A stretch of 64,000 nucleotides of DNA, taken from Anaerolineae bacterium. GTDB lineage: Bacteria; Chloroflexota; Anaerolineae; Aggregatilineales; UBA3940. The stretch lies in assembly GCA_016928235.1 (NCBI GenBank), contig JAFGLD010000205.1:1-64000 (forward strand), given 5' to 3'. This document shows positions 52,236 to 61,107 of the stretch, piece by piece. A program made the translations under genes and the position numbers. Each line of letters opens with the position of its first letter. Within the stretch, counting starts at the first letter, position 1. Under the pieces are notes generated by a model. The model had not been told where the DNA came from. It saw only the letters and a program-made list of their open reading frames with translations, and ran no database searches.

Positions 52236-53249
52236 ATGTGGAAATATATTGCACGCCGATCCTTTTACATGATTTTTACCGTCTGGGTTATCTCGATCAT
52301 TACATTTGTAGTCATTCAGCTGCCGCCTGGAGACTATGTGTCTAAAATTATGAATCAAATGCTCCAGGCCGGCGGCAGCTCGGCAACACCGCACCTGGAA
52401 GAGGCCTTGCGTGCTCAGTATGGTCTCGATCAACCGATGTATGTTCAGTACCTAAAATGGCTGGGGAATGTGCTGCAAGGAAATTTTGGGCATTCCTTCA
52501 CTTACCTAAAAGATGCCAAGGAGATTATCTGGCAGCGACTCCCCATGTCATTCGTCCTGGCCTTTGGCAGCTTGATACTGGTGATAGTCTTATCGCTGCC
52601 GCTTGGCATCTACTCAGCCGTGAATAAGTACTCAATAGGGGATTACTTTATCACCTTCATGGCCTTTGTCGGCCTGGCGGTACCCAGCTTTTTGCTGGCG
52701 CTCATTTGTCTGTATCTCAGCTACAAATACGGTGGGCAAGCCCTGATCGGGTTGTTTTCGCCACAATATGTAGATGCCCCCTGGACTTGGGCCAAGTTTC
52801 TCGACCTGCTTCGGCATCTTTGGATTCCCGTCATCATCGTCGGCCTGGGTAGCTCGGTAGGAGGCGTCGGCGGAACTGCCATCCAGCTCCGTGTGATGCG
52901 TGCCAATCTGATGGATGAGTTGCGCAAACCGTATGTGGATACGGCTCGGGCCAAGGGAATGCCGGAAGGAAGACTGCTGTGGAAGTATCCGGTCCGCCAC
53001 GCCATGGTTCCATTCTTCAGCAACATTGGGTGGGCATTACCCAGCCTGATCTCAGGCGAGGTGCTGGTCGCGATTGTCTTGAACCTGCCAACGTCCGGAC
53101 CGATCTTGCTGCAGGCGCTGATGGACCAGGATATGTACGTGGCGGCCGGCTTTATCCTGGTATATAGCATCCTGACCGTCGTTGGCGTTTTTATCTCCGA
53201 CCTGCTCCTGGCATGGATCGATCCACGCATTCGTCTGGGACGAATGTAA
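52236..53249 (+). CDS. Oligopeptide/dipeptide ABC transporter permease, DppB/OppB type
   Basis: A 337-residue permease with six predicted helices. The N-terminal MWKYIARRSFYMIFTVWVIS is typical of DppB; the EAA-like loop is YVDTARAKGMPEGRLLWKYP. The C-terminal segment LLLAWIDPRIRLGRM is diagnostic of this subfamily. AGAGG lies before the ATG. It is 30 bp upstream of its partner permease. Confidence 0.94.
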   Translation: MWKYIARRSFYMIFTVWVISIITFVVIQLPPGDYVSKIMNQMLQAGGSSATPHLEEALRAQYGLDQPMYVQYLKWLGNVLQGNFGHSFTYLKDAKEIIWQRLPMSFVLAFGSLILVIVLSLPLGIYSAVNKYSIGDYFITFMAFVGLAVPSFLLALICLYLSYKYGGQALIGLFSPQYVDAPWTWAKFLDLLRHLWIPVIIVGLGSSVGGVGGTAIQLRVMRANLMDELRKPYVDTARAKGMPEGRLLWKYPVRHAMVPFFSNIGWALPSLISGEVLVAIVLNLPTSGPILLQALMDQDMYVAAGFILVYSILTVVGVFISDLLLAWIDPRIRLGRM

Positions 53250-53279
53250 GGCCTTGCATCGCAAAATGAGGACAGTTTA

Positions 53280-54410
53280 ATGACCCAAAAGCAACCACAA
53301 CACACCCGTGATCCCAGAGAAGAAACCAAATCGCTGGAAATAGAAGTTGCTTCTCAATGGAAGCTCATGTGGTGGAAGTTTCGCAAGCACAAACTGGCGA
53401 TGGCAAGCGCCGTGATCATTATTATTGCCTATGCCATAGCTATTTTCGCCGAGTTTGTTGCCCCTGTCGCATCCTCCACATATAGCAAAGATTATGTCAA
53501 TGCCCCGCCTCAATGGCCCCATTTCTTTCAACCTGATAAACCCATCTTATATGTGAATGCCCTCAAGTTCGAGACAGACCCCAACTCTTTTAAGAAAACC
53601 TGGACTATCGATGAGGAGACCGAGATTCCTCTTGGCTTCTTTGTTAAAGGAGATCCATACAAATTATGGGGGCTGATCCCCAGCGATATCCACCTGATCG
53701 GGACTCAGGATCCCCAGGCCCCCTTCTATATGATGGGCTCAGACGCGCTTGGTCGCGATGTGTTCAGCCGGATCGTTTATGGAAGCCGTGTGTCGCTGAC
53801 GGTGTGCCTGGTTGGCACCACGCTGAGTCTCTTCCTGGGCATGATCTTGGGCGGTCTGGCTGGTTTTATGGGGGGCTGGGTTGACAATGTCATCCAGCGA
53901 CTTTCTGAGATCTTGACTACCATTCCGACTCTCCCGCTCTGGCTGGCATTGGCTGCGGTCGTTCCTCTGGACTGGTCTCCGCTACGGGTTTACTTCATGA
54001 TCACCCTGATCCTGGCACTGATCCAGTGGGTTTGGCTGGCGCGTGTCGTACGAGGCAAACTCATGGCCCTGCGCGAAGAGGATTTTATCACAGCGGCGAT
54101 CTTGGATGGTGTTGGGCAGGGACGGCTCATTGGGCGTCACATGATCCCTTCAATGTTGAGCCACATCATTGCCTCGTTTACCCTGAACATTCCCGGCATG
54201 ATCCTGGCAGAAACAGCCCTTAGTTTTTTGGGCGTCGGCTTACGTCCGCCCGTCGTCAGTTGGGGTGTGATGCTTCAGGAAACGCAGCGGGTGGGTGCCA
54301 TTGCCAACTATCCATGGATGATGTTTCCTGGGCTGGCGGTATTCATCATGGTAGTGACACTGAACTTTTTGGGTGACGGGCTACGCGACGCAGCCGACCC
54401 ATACCAATAG
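53280..54410 (+). CDS. Oligopeptide/dipeptide ABC transporter permease, DppC/OppC type
   Basis: A 376-residue permease. An N-terminal cytoplasmic stretch precedes the first helix (about 42-62). An external loop of roughly 130 residues is longer than usual for the family. The landmark HLIGTQDPQAPF/GSDALGRDVFSRIVYGSRVS is followed by five more helices and an EAA loop (EEDFITAAILDGVGQGRLIGRHMIP). The C-terminus FLGDGLRDAADPYQ is typical. GAGGA precedes the ATG by seven bases. Its stop lies 10 bp before the first ATPase start. Confidence 0.94.
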   Translation: MTQKQPQHTRDPREETKSLEIEVASQWKLMWWKFRKHKLAMASAVIIIIAYAIAIFAEFVAPVASSTYSKDYVNAPPQWPHFFQPDKPILYVNALKFETDPNSFKKTWTIDEETEIPLGFFVKGDPYKLWGLIPSDIHLIGTQDPQAPFYMMGSDALGRDVFSRIVYGSRVSLTVCLVGTTLSLFLGMILGGLAGFMGGWVDNVIQRLSEILTTIPTLPLWLALAAVVPLDWSPLRVYFMITLILALIQWVWLARVVRGKLMALREEDFITAAILDGVGQGRLIGRHMIPSMLSHIIASFTLNIPGMILAETALSFLGVGLRPPVVSWGVMLQETQRVGAIANYPWMMFPGLAVFIMVVTLNFLGDGLRDAADPYQ

Positions 54411-54420
54411 AGGATGTCTC

Positions 54421-55458
54421 ATGTCTGAACTCCTACTTGAAGTCAAAGATCTAAAAATCCACTTCTTCACCGACGAAGGCGTGGTCAAAGCAGTCGAAGG
54501 CATCGACCTCAAAATTGAGCGCGGCAAGACAGTTTGCCTGGTCGGTGAGAGCGGCTGCGGCAAGAGTGTGACGAGCCTATCGTTCCTGCAAATCATCCAT
54601 GCGCCAGGCAAAATTGTGTCAGGGGAGATGGTCTACTACAGGCAGACACCCGACGGCACAACCTGGGAGATTGATCTGGCAAAGCTCAACCCGAAAGGCA
54701 GAAAGATTCGGGAAATACGTGGCGCGGAGATATCGATGATCTTCCAGGAGCCAATGACCTCTCTCAGCCCGCTATATACCGTGGGAAACCAGATCATCGA
54801 AGCCATCCGGTTGCACTCGAAGGCCACCAAAGATGAGGCCAGAAAACAGGCCATTGAGATGCTGCACCGCGTTGGCATCCCTAATCCGGATCGATTGATA
54901 GATGAATACCCGTTCACTTTGAGCGGTGGAATGCGCCAACGTGTTATGATCGCCATGGCGCTTTCCTGCAACCCAACGATGCTGATCGCGGATGAGCCTA
55001 CCACAGCTCTGGATGTGACTACTCAGGCCGAGATTCTGGACCTGATTCAGGAGCTCCAACAGCAATATGGCATGGCGGTCTTGTTTATCACGCACGATCT
55101 GGGTATCGTAGCGGAGGTTGCAGACGATGTAGCCGTGATGTACCTGGGGAAGATCGTGGAGCGCGGGAGTGTTGATGACATCTTCAATGCCCCTAAACAT
55201 CCCTATACACAGGCCCTTCTACACTCTATTCCCAAGGTCGCCATGAAGCGAGAAGACCTGGAACCCATCCAGGGGATGGTTCCCAGTCCCTTCAGGCGGC
55301 CTAACGGCTGTTCTTTCCATCCCCGTTGTTCCAAGGCCATGGATATCTGTTCTCAGATCGTCCCGGCTGTGACTGCTATAGACGACGATCATACAGTGCA
55401 ATGTCTATTGTATGAAGATGTTGCCAGCAGAGCCGAGGTGGAGCGTGCACAATCATGA
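54421..55458 (+). CDS. Oligopeptide/dipeptide importer ATPase, DppD/OppD type
   Basis: A 345-residue ATPase. Walker A is GESGCGKSV (42-50), the signature LSGGMRQRVMIAMALSC, Walker B MLIADEPTTALDVT and the switch LFITHDLG. The C-terminal oligopeptide-transporter extension carries the Cys-rich segment NGCSFHPRCSKAMDIC, which in related proteins binds an iron-sulfur cluster. The ATG at 54421 has AGAGGA upstream; an earlier open frame overlaps the permease and is not needed. Its end overlaps the next gene by 4 bp. Confidence 0.95.
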   Translation: MSELLLEVKDLKIHFFTDEGVVKAVEGIDLKIERGKTVCLVGESGCGKSVTSLSFLQIIHAPGKIVSGEMVYYRQTPDGTTWEIDLAKLNPKGRKIREIRGAEISMIFQEPMTSLSPLYTVGNQIIEAIRLHSKATKDEARKQAIEMLHRVGIPNPDRLIDEYPFTLSGGMRQRVMIAMALSCNPTMLIADEPTTALDVTTQAEILDLIQELQQQYGMAVLFITHDLGIVAEVADDVAVMYLGKIVERGSVDDIFNAPKHPYTQALLHSIPKVAMKREDLEPIQGMVPSPFRRPNGCSFHPRCSKAMDICSQIVPAVTAIDDDHTVQCLLYEDVASRAEVERAQS

Positions 55459-56534
55459 GTAAACAAGCAATGTCCCAAGATAAACTACAGGAGAGCGTTC
55501 CCCTCACAATGAAGGATGACAGTTATCTGCTGGAAGTTAACAACTTGAAGATGTATTTCGCTATCACGCGCGGAATCATGGCGCGTCTGGGCGGTTACAC
55601 CAAGGCTGCTGATGATGTCAATTTCTTCATCCGTAAAGGAGAAACGTTAGGGTTGGTTGGAGAAAGCGGCTGCGGAAAGACAACGGTTGGGCGGTGCATT
55701 GCCCGTGCTTATGAGCCAACCGCCGGCGAGATTCTCTACAGGAGAGCCGACGATACAATCGTCGATCTGGCACGGCTTGAAGGACAGATTCTCCGACAGT
55801 ATCGCAAAGATATCCGCATGATTTTTCAGGATCCTTACTCTTCACTCAATCCACGGATGACAGTTTTCGAGATTGTCAGCGAAGCCTTGAAGGTTAACCA
55901 TATGGGCACCCAATCGGAGATGGAAGATCGGGTAGCTTATCTGCTAAAACGAGTGGGGCTGCGTCCGGAATACATGCAGCGTTATCCCCATGCTTTCAGC
56001 GGCGGCGAGCGCCAGCGCGTCGGAGTGGCACGCGCATTGGTGACCAATCCCAGCCTGATCATCTGCGACGAGGCGGTATCCGCATTAGACGTTTCGATCC
56101 GAGCCCAGATCCTCAATCTGCTGGAAGAGCTGCAAAGCGATTTCGATCTGACTTACCTGTTCATCTCCCACGATCTGAGCGTGATCCGGCATATTTGCGA
56201 CCGCGTTGTGGTCATGTATGTGGGCAAGATAGTCGAAGTAGCCTCGGGTCTCGATCTGTATATGGATCCCAAACATCCCTACACCGAGGCCTTAATGTCG
56301 GCTGTGCCAATCTCGAACCCCCGGCTTCGAAATAAAGAAAGCCGCATTCGCTTGAGCGGTGAAATAGCCGACCCGTCTAACCCGCCTTCCGGCTGCTATT
56401 TCCACCCCCGCTGCCAGTATGCCAAGGACATTTGCTCCCAAGAGGCCCCTCCACTCCGGGAGTTACCCGGCAACCGGTTTGTTGCCTGTCACTTTGCTGA
56501 AGAACTCGATCTCCGCGGCGCAACCATGGAGTGA
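55455..56534 (+). CDS. Oligopeptide/dipeptide importer ATPase, DppF/OppF type
   Basis: A 359-residue ATPase starting 4 bp inside the preceding gene, so the pair is translationally coupled. It has about 25 extra N-terminal residues, then MYFAITRGIMARLGGYTKAA, typical of DppF. Walker A is GESGCGKTT (69-77), the signature FSGGERQRVGVARAL, Walker B LIICDEAVSALDVS and the switch LFISHDLS. The C-terminal extension includes the Cys-containing CYFHPRCQYAKDIC. It completes a five-component importer. Confidence 0.95.
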   Translation: MSKQAMSQDKLQESVPLTMKDDSYLLEVNNLKMYFAITRGIMARLGGYTKAADDVNFFIRKGETLGLVGESGCGKTTVGRCIARAYEPTAGEILYRRADDTIVDLARLEGQILRQYRKDIRMIFQDPYSSLNPRMTVFEIVSEALKVNHMGTQSEMEDRVAYLLKRVGLRPEYMQRYPHAFSGGERQRVGVARALVTNPSLIICDEAVSALDVSIRAQILNLLEELQSDFDLTYLFISHDLSVIRHICDRVVVMYVGKIVEVASGLDLYMDPKHPYTEALMSAVPISNPRLRNKESRIRLSGEIADPSNPPSGCYFHPRCQYAKDICSQEAPPLRELPGNRFVACHFAEELDLRGATME

Positions 56535-56541
56535 TAGAGGG

Positions 56542-56571
56542 TTGACAGATAGGAGACATTAAGATTACAAT
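56542..56571 (+). promoter_or_regulatory. Sigma70-like promoter next to the recombinase fragment
   Basis: TTGACA (56542-56547), 18-base spacer and TACAAT (56566-56571). It lies after the importer operon and before the IS607-type fragment and may be the transposon's old promoter. Confidence 0.4.
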
Positions 56572-56614
56572 CGCTTATATGAGCTAAGTGAAGCTCAGAC
56601 AGGCAATGTAACAA

Positions 56615-56881
56615 GTGGATGCCTCCCCACACGATCGGCAAGTATGCGGGTACAGAGGTGCCATTCCCTCGTTGCGACCACTTGGCGATTGGTGGTTTGA
56701 TCGATGCCTTTTTGGACCGGGTATTGAATGTGTTTTGTATGCTGTAGTGAGTTCATACAAACAGAGGGGCGATCTTGATCAACAGATTAAATATCTCGCC
56801 GGCCATTATCCGGGATGCAAAGTCGTCGACGAAACAAGTTTCGTGTTCGATATTGTTGGGGGGCTCAGCTTCAATCTGTAA
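56615..56881 (+). pseudogene. IS607-type serine recombinase (TnpA) fragment
   Basis: An 88-codon frame starting with a GTG. It encodes GAIPSLRPLGDWWFDR, matching the HTH motif GKIPSIRTPGGHRRFDR of IS607-type recombinases, then VVSSYKQRGDLDQQIKYL and YPGCKVVDE, which match RVSSxKQxxDLxxQ and the start of the catalytic domain. The catalytic-region Arg (RVSS) is Val here, and the frame stops at GGLSFN, before most of the serine-recombinase fold. It is a dead remnant; no tnpB gene follows. An inverted repeat lies right behind it (56878-56973). Confidence 0.7.
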
Positions 56882-56973
56882 CTATTCAGTTCTTGGTGCT
56901 GGCTGCTTGACGGTTTTGAGTGATGAGTGACAAGTTTTAGTTTGCAGCTAACCGCTAACCGCTGAATAGTTAC
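56878..56973. repeat. Element with 12-bp inverted ends
   Basis: GTAACTATTCAG at 56878-56889 and its exact complement at 56962-56973 bound a 96-bp segment. The interior holds AACCGCT iterations (56950-56960). It fits a MITE-like element inserted next to the recombinase remnant; it overlaps the fragment's stop codon. Confidence 0.65.
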
Positions 56974-57138
56974 ATCTATTTATGTGTAAAAGGGATTGCT
57001 TGCGCGGCCCAATTCCGGTCTCCAAAGTCGGGGTGGGCTATGCGCGAAAATACATTTGATGCGATCGCCCTGTCTTGGCTGCCCAAAGGCTCTGTGTAAG
57101 GTCATCGACTCCAATCTCTCGCCACAGGTGATAAGCAT

Positions 57139-58410
57139 ATGCGCAAGATTATCGTCCGTAAGCCCAATCATATTGCTCCGTTCAACGAGCCTGCTCGTGT
57201 ACTCCGCGTGCTCAACAAGCCGCTCTGGCAGTGGCAGCGCGATTTGTTATCGCTCTATTGTGATGAAGAGCTCATTGTCGATGATATTCGCACAGCTTCG
57301 AATGACACGGTAGAAACCATTGTCCATAGTGACAACTTGTGGTTTGATGAGGCGTTCCTGACCTATTTTATCCGGGAGGCACGCCGTCGGCATAAACCGG
57401 TGCGAGCAGCTTTCAACCTCAAAGATCAGGCTTATCTCCAGCAAGGACTGCGTGCTTTAACGCGCTCTTATGTTCAGCGAGGCGATCTGTGCTATCTGGA
57501 TCTGTGGTATTTCCCGATGGGCTTAACCGATCAGGCTGAGGCTGTCGTGATTCCCAGTAATGCCCTGGAAGTCGGCTACCACCACATTCCCCCTACCAAC
57601 ACACTTGGCCCGGCAGAGCAGCATAGCCAGCTGGTATGGTGGTTGCCGGAGCGCGCGGTTTGCGCAATCGATAGTTGGGTACATCTTTTCTTTGCCAACA
57701 TCGTATTTGGGATTTTTAGCCAGGCTCATCGATTCGAGCTGAAAGCCTCCGATCCATCATTCCGGATTACAGCGTTGCTGCGATCCTTTCTGGAGCGTAA
57801 ACCACTGCTTTCATCATCGACCTACGTGCAAATGGGAAAAAATTGCAGTATCGATCCAACTGCCATTCTTGAGGGGCCTCTGTTTATCGGCGATAATGTT
57901 ACGATTGGCCCAGGCTGTGTGGTGACACAGTGCATCATCGGCGATAATGTCACGCTGACGCATAGCAATCACTTCCACATGTGTGTGATGAGTGATAACT
58001 GCTTCTTCCCTTGGGGAGCCAGTGCCTATTTCACAACCTTCATGGAAAACTCGATCTGTGGCCAGAATGCTACGATCGAGATGAGTGTATTGGGGAGAAA
58101 TTCCTTTGTTGGAAGCGGAACGATACTCACCAACTTCAACCTGCTGCCGGTGCCGCTCAAGACGGTCATCAACGGGCAGACTCTCGAGTTGGATATGCCG
58201 GTGCTGGGTGCCTGTGTTGGTCATAATACTCGTCTAGGTTCTGGGTTGATCGTCTATCCGGCCCGCATGATCGAGTCGGATGTTGTCCTGGTAGCATCGC
58301 CGACGCGCCGGGTGATTGCCAAGAACATTAGCTACGAGGAAAGCGATCATCATGCCATCTATATCAATACCGATCTTCATCCACGCCGCTACCCGCGCGA
58401 AGATGAATGA
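57139..58410 (+). CDS. Left-handed beta-helix (hexapeptide-repeat) protein
   Basis: A 423-residue protein. The N-terminal 220 residues (LNKPLWQWQRDLLSLYCDEE, WFDEAFLTYFIREARRR) form an unusual alpha/beta region like the cap of GlmU-type nucleotidyl transferases without a recognisable nucleotide motif. Residues about 225-395 are hexapeptide repeats (SIDPTAILEGPLFIGDNVTI, GDNVTLTHSNHFHM, GLGSGLIVYPAR-like) that form a left-handed beta-helix, as in acyl- and acetyltransferases, which usually trimerise. AGGTGA precedes the ATG. It is followed at 202 bp by the AAR-like gene on the same strand. A role in lipid or cell-surface modification is possible, not shown. Confidence 0.78.
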   Translation: MRKIIVRKPNHIAPFNEPARVLRVLNKPLWQWQRDLLSLYCDEELIVDDIRTASNDTVETIVHSDNLWFDEAFLTYFIREARRRHKPVRAAFNLKDQAYLQQGLRALTRSYVQRGDLCYLDLWYFPMGLTDQAEAVVIPSNALEVGYHHIPPTNTLGPAEQHSQLVWWLPERAVCAIDSWVHLFFANIVFGIFSQAHRFELKASDPSFRITALLRSFLERKPLLSSSTYVQMGKNCSIDPTAILEGPLFIGDNVTIGPGCVVTQCIIGDNVTLTHSNHFHMCVMSDNCFFPWGASAYFTTFMENSICGQNATIEMSVLGRNSFVGSGTILTNFNLLPVPLKTVINGQTLELDMPVLGACVGHNTRLGSGLIVYPARMIESDVVLVASPTRRVIAKNISYEESDHHAIYINTDLHPRRYPREDE

Positions 58411-58498
58411 TCATGATAAGCGGGGCATAATCTGTGAACTGATTGCTCAAGATATTTGTGGGTTGCCGTACTGGTATGGCGAATCCTCAAAACACCTT

Positions 58499-58524
58499 GT
58501 AGGGGCGGTCTGAGACCCGCCCGA
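58499..58524. repeat. GTAGGGGCG-type palindromic repeat
   Basis: GTAGGGGCGGTCTGAGACCC plus GCCC forms a short inverted repeat (GGGCGGTC/GACCCGCCC with one bulge). It belongs to the same repeat family as 41408-41443 and lies in the gap between the beta-helix and AAR-like genes. Confidence 0.7.
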
Positions 58525-58612
58525 TTGATGGGCCAGGTTTATTCGTCAGCAGCATCGTGGTGTGACAAACAAAAAAGAATGAACATTGTATTGATCTGGG
58601 GCGAGGGTTGAC

Positions 58613-59716
58613 ATGGAAGACACCTTCGCCTTTATCATCCACCCCATTAGCGCCAAGAGAGATGTCGCCCGTAAATATCCTTTCTTGGGCAAAGTGCTGA
58701 CCGAGAGGCAGATCGATTTCTTCTGCCGATTCTGGCCGCCGGTCTATCTTTCACGTATCGATGGGATATGCTCCGCATCAACCGGCAATGCGGTCACTGG
58801 CTGGTTTGTGGCTGCGCCCTATACCCCTCGTATGATGCTCTCTCTGTCGGTGAAGCAAGTGTATCGTAAGATCGTCCAGACCGGACATCTTGCTGAGCGG
58901 TTGGGCGCGCGTATTTTAGGGCTGGGGGCGTTTACAGCGGTTGTGGGAGATGGTGGCATCACTGTAGCCCGTGAGCTTGATATTCCGGTTACGACAGGCG
59001 ATGCATATACGGTAGCACTGGCAGTCCAGGCTGCCCGTGAAGCCTCCCGACAGATGGGTGTTGATCTCAGCCAGGCGACGGCCGCTGTTGTCGGGGCGAC
59101 CGGAGCCATTGGCGCGCCATGTGCCGAATTATTGGCCGATGAGACTGCCCGTCTGATCCTGGTCGGTAAGCATCCCAGATCAATAGAGGCTGTGTATGAC
59201 CGATGCTCAGGAAAAGGAGGACAGCTTGAAGCAACCACCGATCTGACACGCATTCGAGAGGCCGATGTAATCCTTTCGGCTACCAGCGCAGCCAGAGGGA
59301 TCATCAGTCCAGAGCATCTTAAGCCGGGGGCAGTGGTCTGTGATGTAGCTGTTCCGCCGGATGTTTCTCAGGCTGTGTCCAGACAGAGAGAGGATGTACT
59401 GGTAGTTGAAGGGGGAATGGTGGATGTGCCGGGTTCAGTGAACTTTCACTTTAATTTTGGTTATCCGCCAGGCAAGGCTTATGGCTGCATGGCTGAGACG
59501 ATGGCCCTGGCATTGGAAGGTCGTTATGAAGACTATACGCTTGGAAAACGTATAGAGATCGAGCGGGTGCGGGAGATCGAAGCAATAGCCACCCGGCATG
59601 GCTTTCGGTTAAGCGGGCTGCGCAGCTTTAATCGGGAAATTACGGCTGCTCAGATCTCCCAGATACGCCAACGAGCTGAAGATATGCGCCGCCGCCGCGA
59701 CAGCGGTGCTCTTTGA
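58613..59716 (+). CDS. Acyl-ACP reductase (AAR)-like dehydrogenase
   Basis: A 367-residue protein with the layout of cyanobacterial long-chain acyl-ACP reductase. The N-terminal segment FAFIIHPISAKRDVARKYPF resembles the AAR start (FGLIGHLTSLEHAQ). The Rossmann nucleotide loop is VVGATGAIGAPCAELLADE (GATGAIG, 161-167), and the thioester-type catalytic cysteine is Cys292 in KAYGCMAETMALALEG (AAR: FACFAEAILLEFEG). The C-terminus HGFRLSGL matches AAR HGFCPL. AAR makes fatty aldehydes from acyl-ACP or acyl-CoA with NADPH. Here no aldehyde-deformylating oxygenase gene is present, so the aldehyde, if made, would be reduced, oxidised or transferred. GAGGG precedes the ATG. Confidence 0.82.
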   Translation: MEDTFAFIIHPISAKRDVARKYPFLGKVLTERQIDFFCRFWPPVYLSRIDGICSASTGNAVTGWFVAAPYTPRMMLSLSVKQVYRKIVQTGHLAERLGARILGLGAFTAVVGDGGITVARELDIPVTTGDAYTVALAVQAAREASRQMGVDLSQATAAVVGATGAIGAPCAELLADETARLILVGKHPRSIEAVYDRCSGKGGQLEATTDLTRIREADVILSATSAARGIISPEHLKPGAVVCDVAVPPDVSQAVSRQREDVLVVEGGMVDVPGSVNFHFNFGYPPGKAYGCMAETMALALEGRYEDYTLGKRIEIERVREIEAIATRHGFRLSGLRSFNREITAAQISQIRQRAEDMRRRRDSGAL

Positions 59717-59866
59717 TCGTTGAAATCCTACCAAATGGCACTTGTCACTCGTTGCTCAACGCTACCGGTTTCCATGTGCCTACCCGACTTTCGGTTATAA
59801 TGGTGGATGAGTCTTGTTTTGATGGCGTTACATCAACTCATTCATTCATCAGGGAAAGGACAACCT

Positions 59867-61033
59867 ATGTCCCGCTCAAAGGCACTTATCATTTCTGTTT
59901 TTGCGATTGGCCTTGCCGCTGTAGTTCTCACCTGGACAACCGTGCCAGGCGCTGCGGCCTCCGCGCCGACATTGTCTGATAAAGCTTCTGTCCTCAACGG
60001 CTCATCTGCATCGGCATGGCAGACCAACACTCCCAGACCTACCCGAACGCCCTGGCCAACCTGGACACCCAGGCCCACGCGCACTCCCAGGCCAACAGCC
60101 ACACCTCGTCTCCCGGTTTTTTGCAAACGCACAGGAAATATTCGGTCTTGCATGAAGATCGAGTACGCTTCCTATGTTGACAGTGACGGCAAGAGGCAAA
60201 GTCTGCTGCTCGATCTGTACCTGCCCAGATGGGATACCGTGCCAAATCCACCACTCTTAGTCTATATCCCCGGCGGTGGCTGGCTGACCGGCTCCAGACA
60301 GGAGTGCCCTGGCGCGATGATCGCCAGACAGGGGTTTGCTCTGGCCTGCATCGACTATCGGCATACCGATGTGGCGCATTTTCCGACGCAGATCCAGGAT
60401 GTCAAGGCAGCTATTCGCTGGCTGCGCTCCAGTGCCGGGCAGTATCACTTTGATGGCGATCACATCGGCGCATGGGGAACTTCGGCCGGGGGGCATCTCA
60501 GCGCCCTGCTGGGAACATCGCAGGGCGTCCCTGAGCTGGAAGGGACAAGCGGCGTACAGGGTGTATCGAGCGCGGTGCAGGCTGTAGCAGACTGGTATGG
60601 CCCGACCGATTTTAACCGCCTACCCCTGGCCTTCAATGAGGATGTATACCTTCCGGTTCCGGACGAATTCTGGGCCAAATACAACGAACGGCCCTATTAC
60701 GGGATCACCCTGGCTGTTACACTTTTCATGGGTGGGGCGGTCTGGAAACATCAGGATCGGGTTGCCCAAGCCAACCCGATCACATGGGTCGATCCGTCTG
60801 ACCCGCCCTTCTTTGTTTTTCACGGCGAGCCGGATAATGTCGTGCCGGTCAACCAGAGCGATATGCTGGTTGGATCACTTCAGGCCAACGGAGTGCCGGT
60901 TGAATATTACCGGCCTCCAGATCGAGGCCACTCTTGGGCCGACGCCGGCAGTGCGGAATTCAGCCCAACATTGGTTAACATGGTGCTTGATTTCTTCACC
61001 CGTTACCTCAAACCGCAACCACCGGCGAAATAG
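59867..61033 (+). CDS. Secreted esterase-like alpha/beta hydrolase (BD-FAE/CE1-like)
   Basis: A 388-residue exported protein. After a signal peptide (about 1-32, ending GAAAS), a long linker is made of Pro-Thr-Arg/Trp repeats (NTPRPTRTPWPTWTPRPTRT). The hydrolase domain has the oxyanion GGGW in IPGGGWLTGS, the nucleophile GTSAGGHLSALLG (Ser), an Asp in FVFHGEPDNVVPV and His in DRGHSWADAG. The family includes feruloyl and acetyl esterases and peptidases acting on plant material. The ATG at 59867 has AAAGGA upstream; an earlier open frame to 59807 is not preferred. It is convergent with the nuclease gene. Confidence 0.85.
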   Translation: MSRSKALIISVFAIGLAAVVLTWTTVPGAAASAPTLSDKASVLNGSSASAWQTNTPRPTRTPWPTWTPRPTRTPRPTATPRLPVFCKRTGNIRSCMKIEYASYVDSDGKRQSLLLDLYLPRWDTVPNPPLLVYIPGGGWLTGSRQECPGAMIARQGFALACIDYRHTDVAHFPTQIQDVKAAIRWLRSSAGQYHFDGDHIGAWGTSAGGHLSALLGTSQGVPELEGTSGVQGVSSAVQAVADWYGPTDFNRLPLAFNEDVYLPVPDEFWAKYNERPYYGITLAVTLFMGGAVWKHQDRVAQANPITWVDPSDPPFFVFHGEPDNVVPVNQSDMLVGSLQANGVPVEYYRPPDRGHSWADAGSAEFSPTLVNMVLDFFTRYLKPQPPAK

Positions 61034-61058
61034 CCGTCCTCAAAGCACATCAAACAAA

Positions 61059-61090
61059 ATGGGCGGCAAGGTGCAAATCTTGCCGCCCAT
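61059..61090. terminator. Bidirectional terminator between convergent genes
   Basis: A perfect 12-bp stem (ATGGGCGGCAAG at 61059-61070 and its complement at 61079-61090) with an 8-base loop, between the esterase (plus) and nuclease (minus) genes. It is flanked by AAACAAA and ATATAT, giving weak U-tracts in both directions. Confidence 0.7.
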
Positions 61091-61107
61091 ATATGAACCG
61101 CACATTA

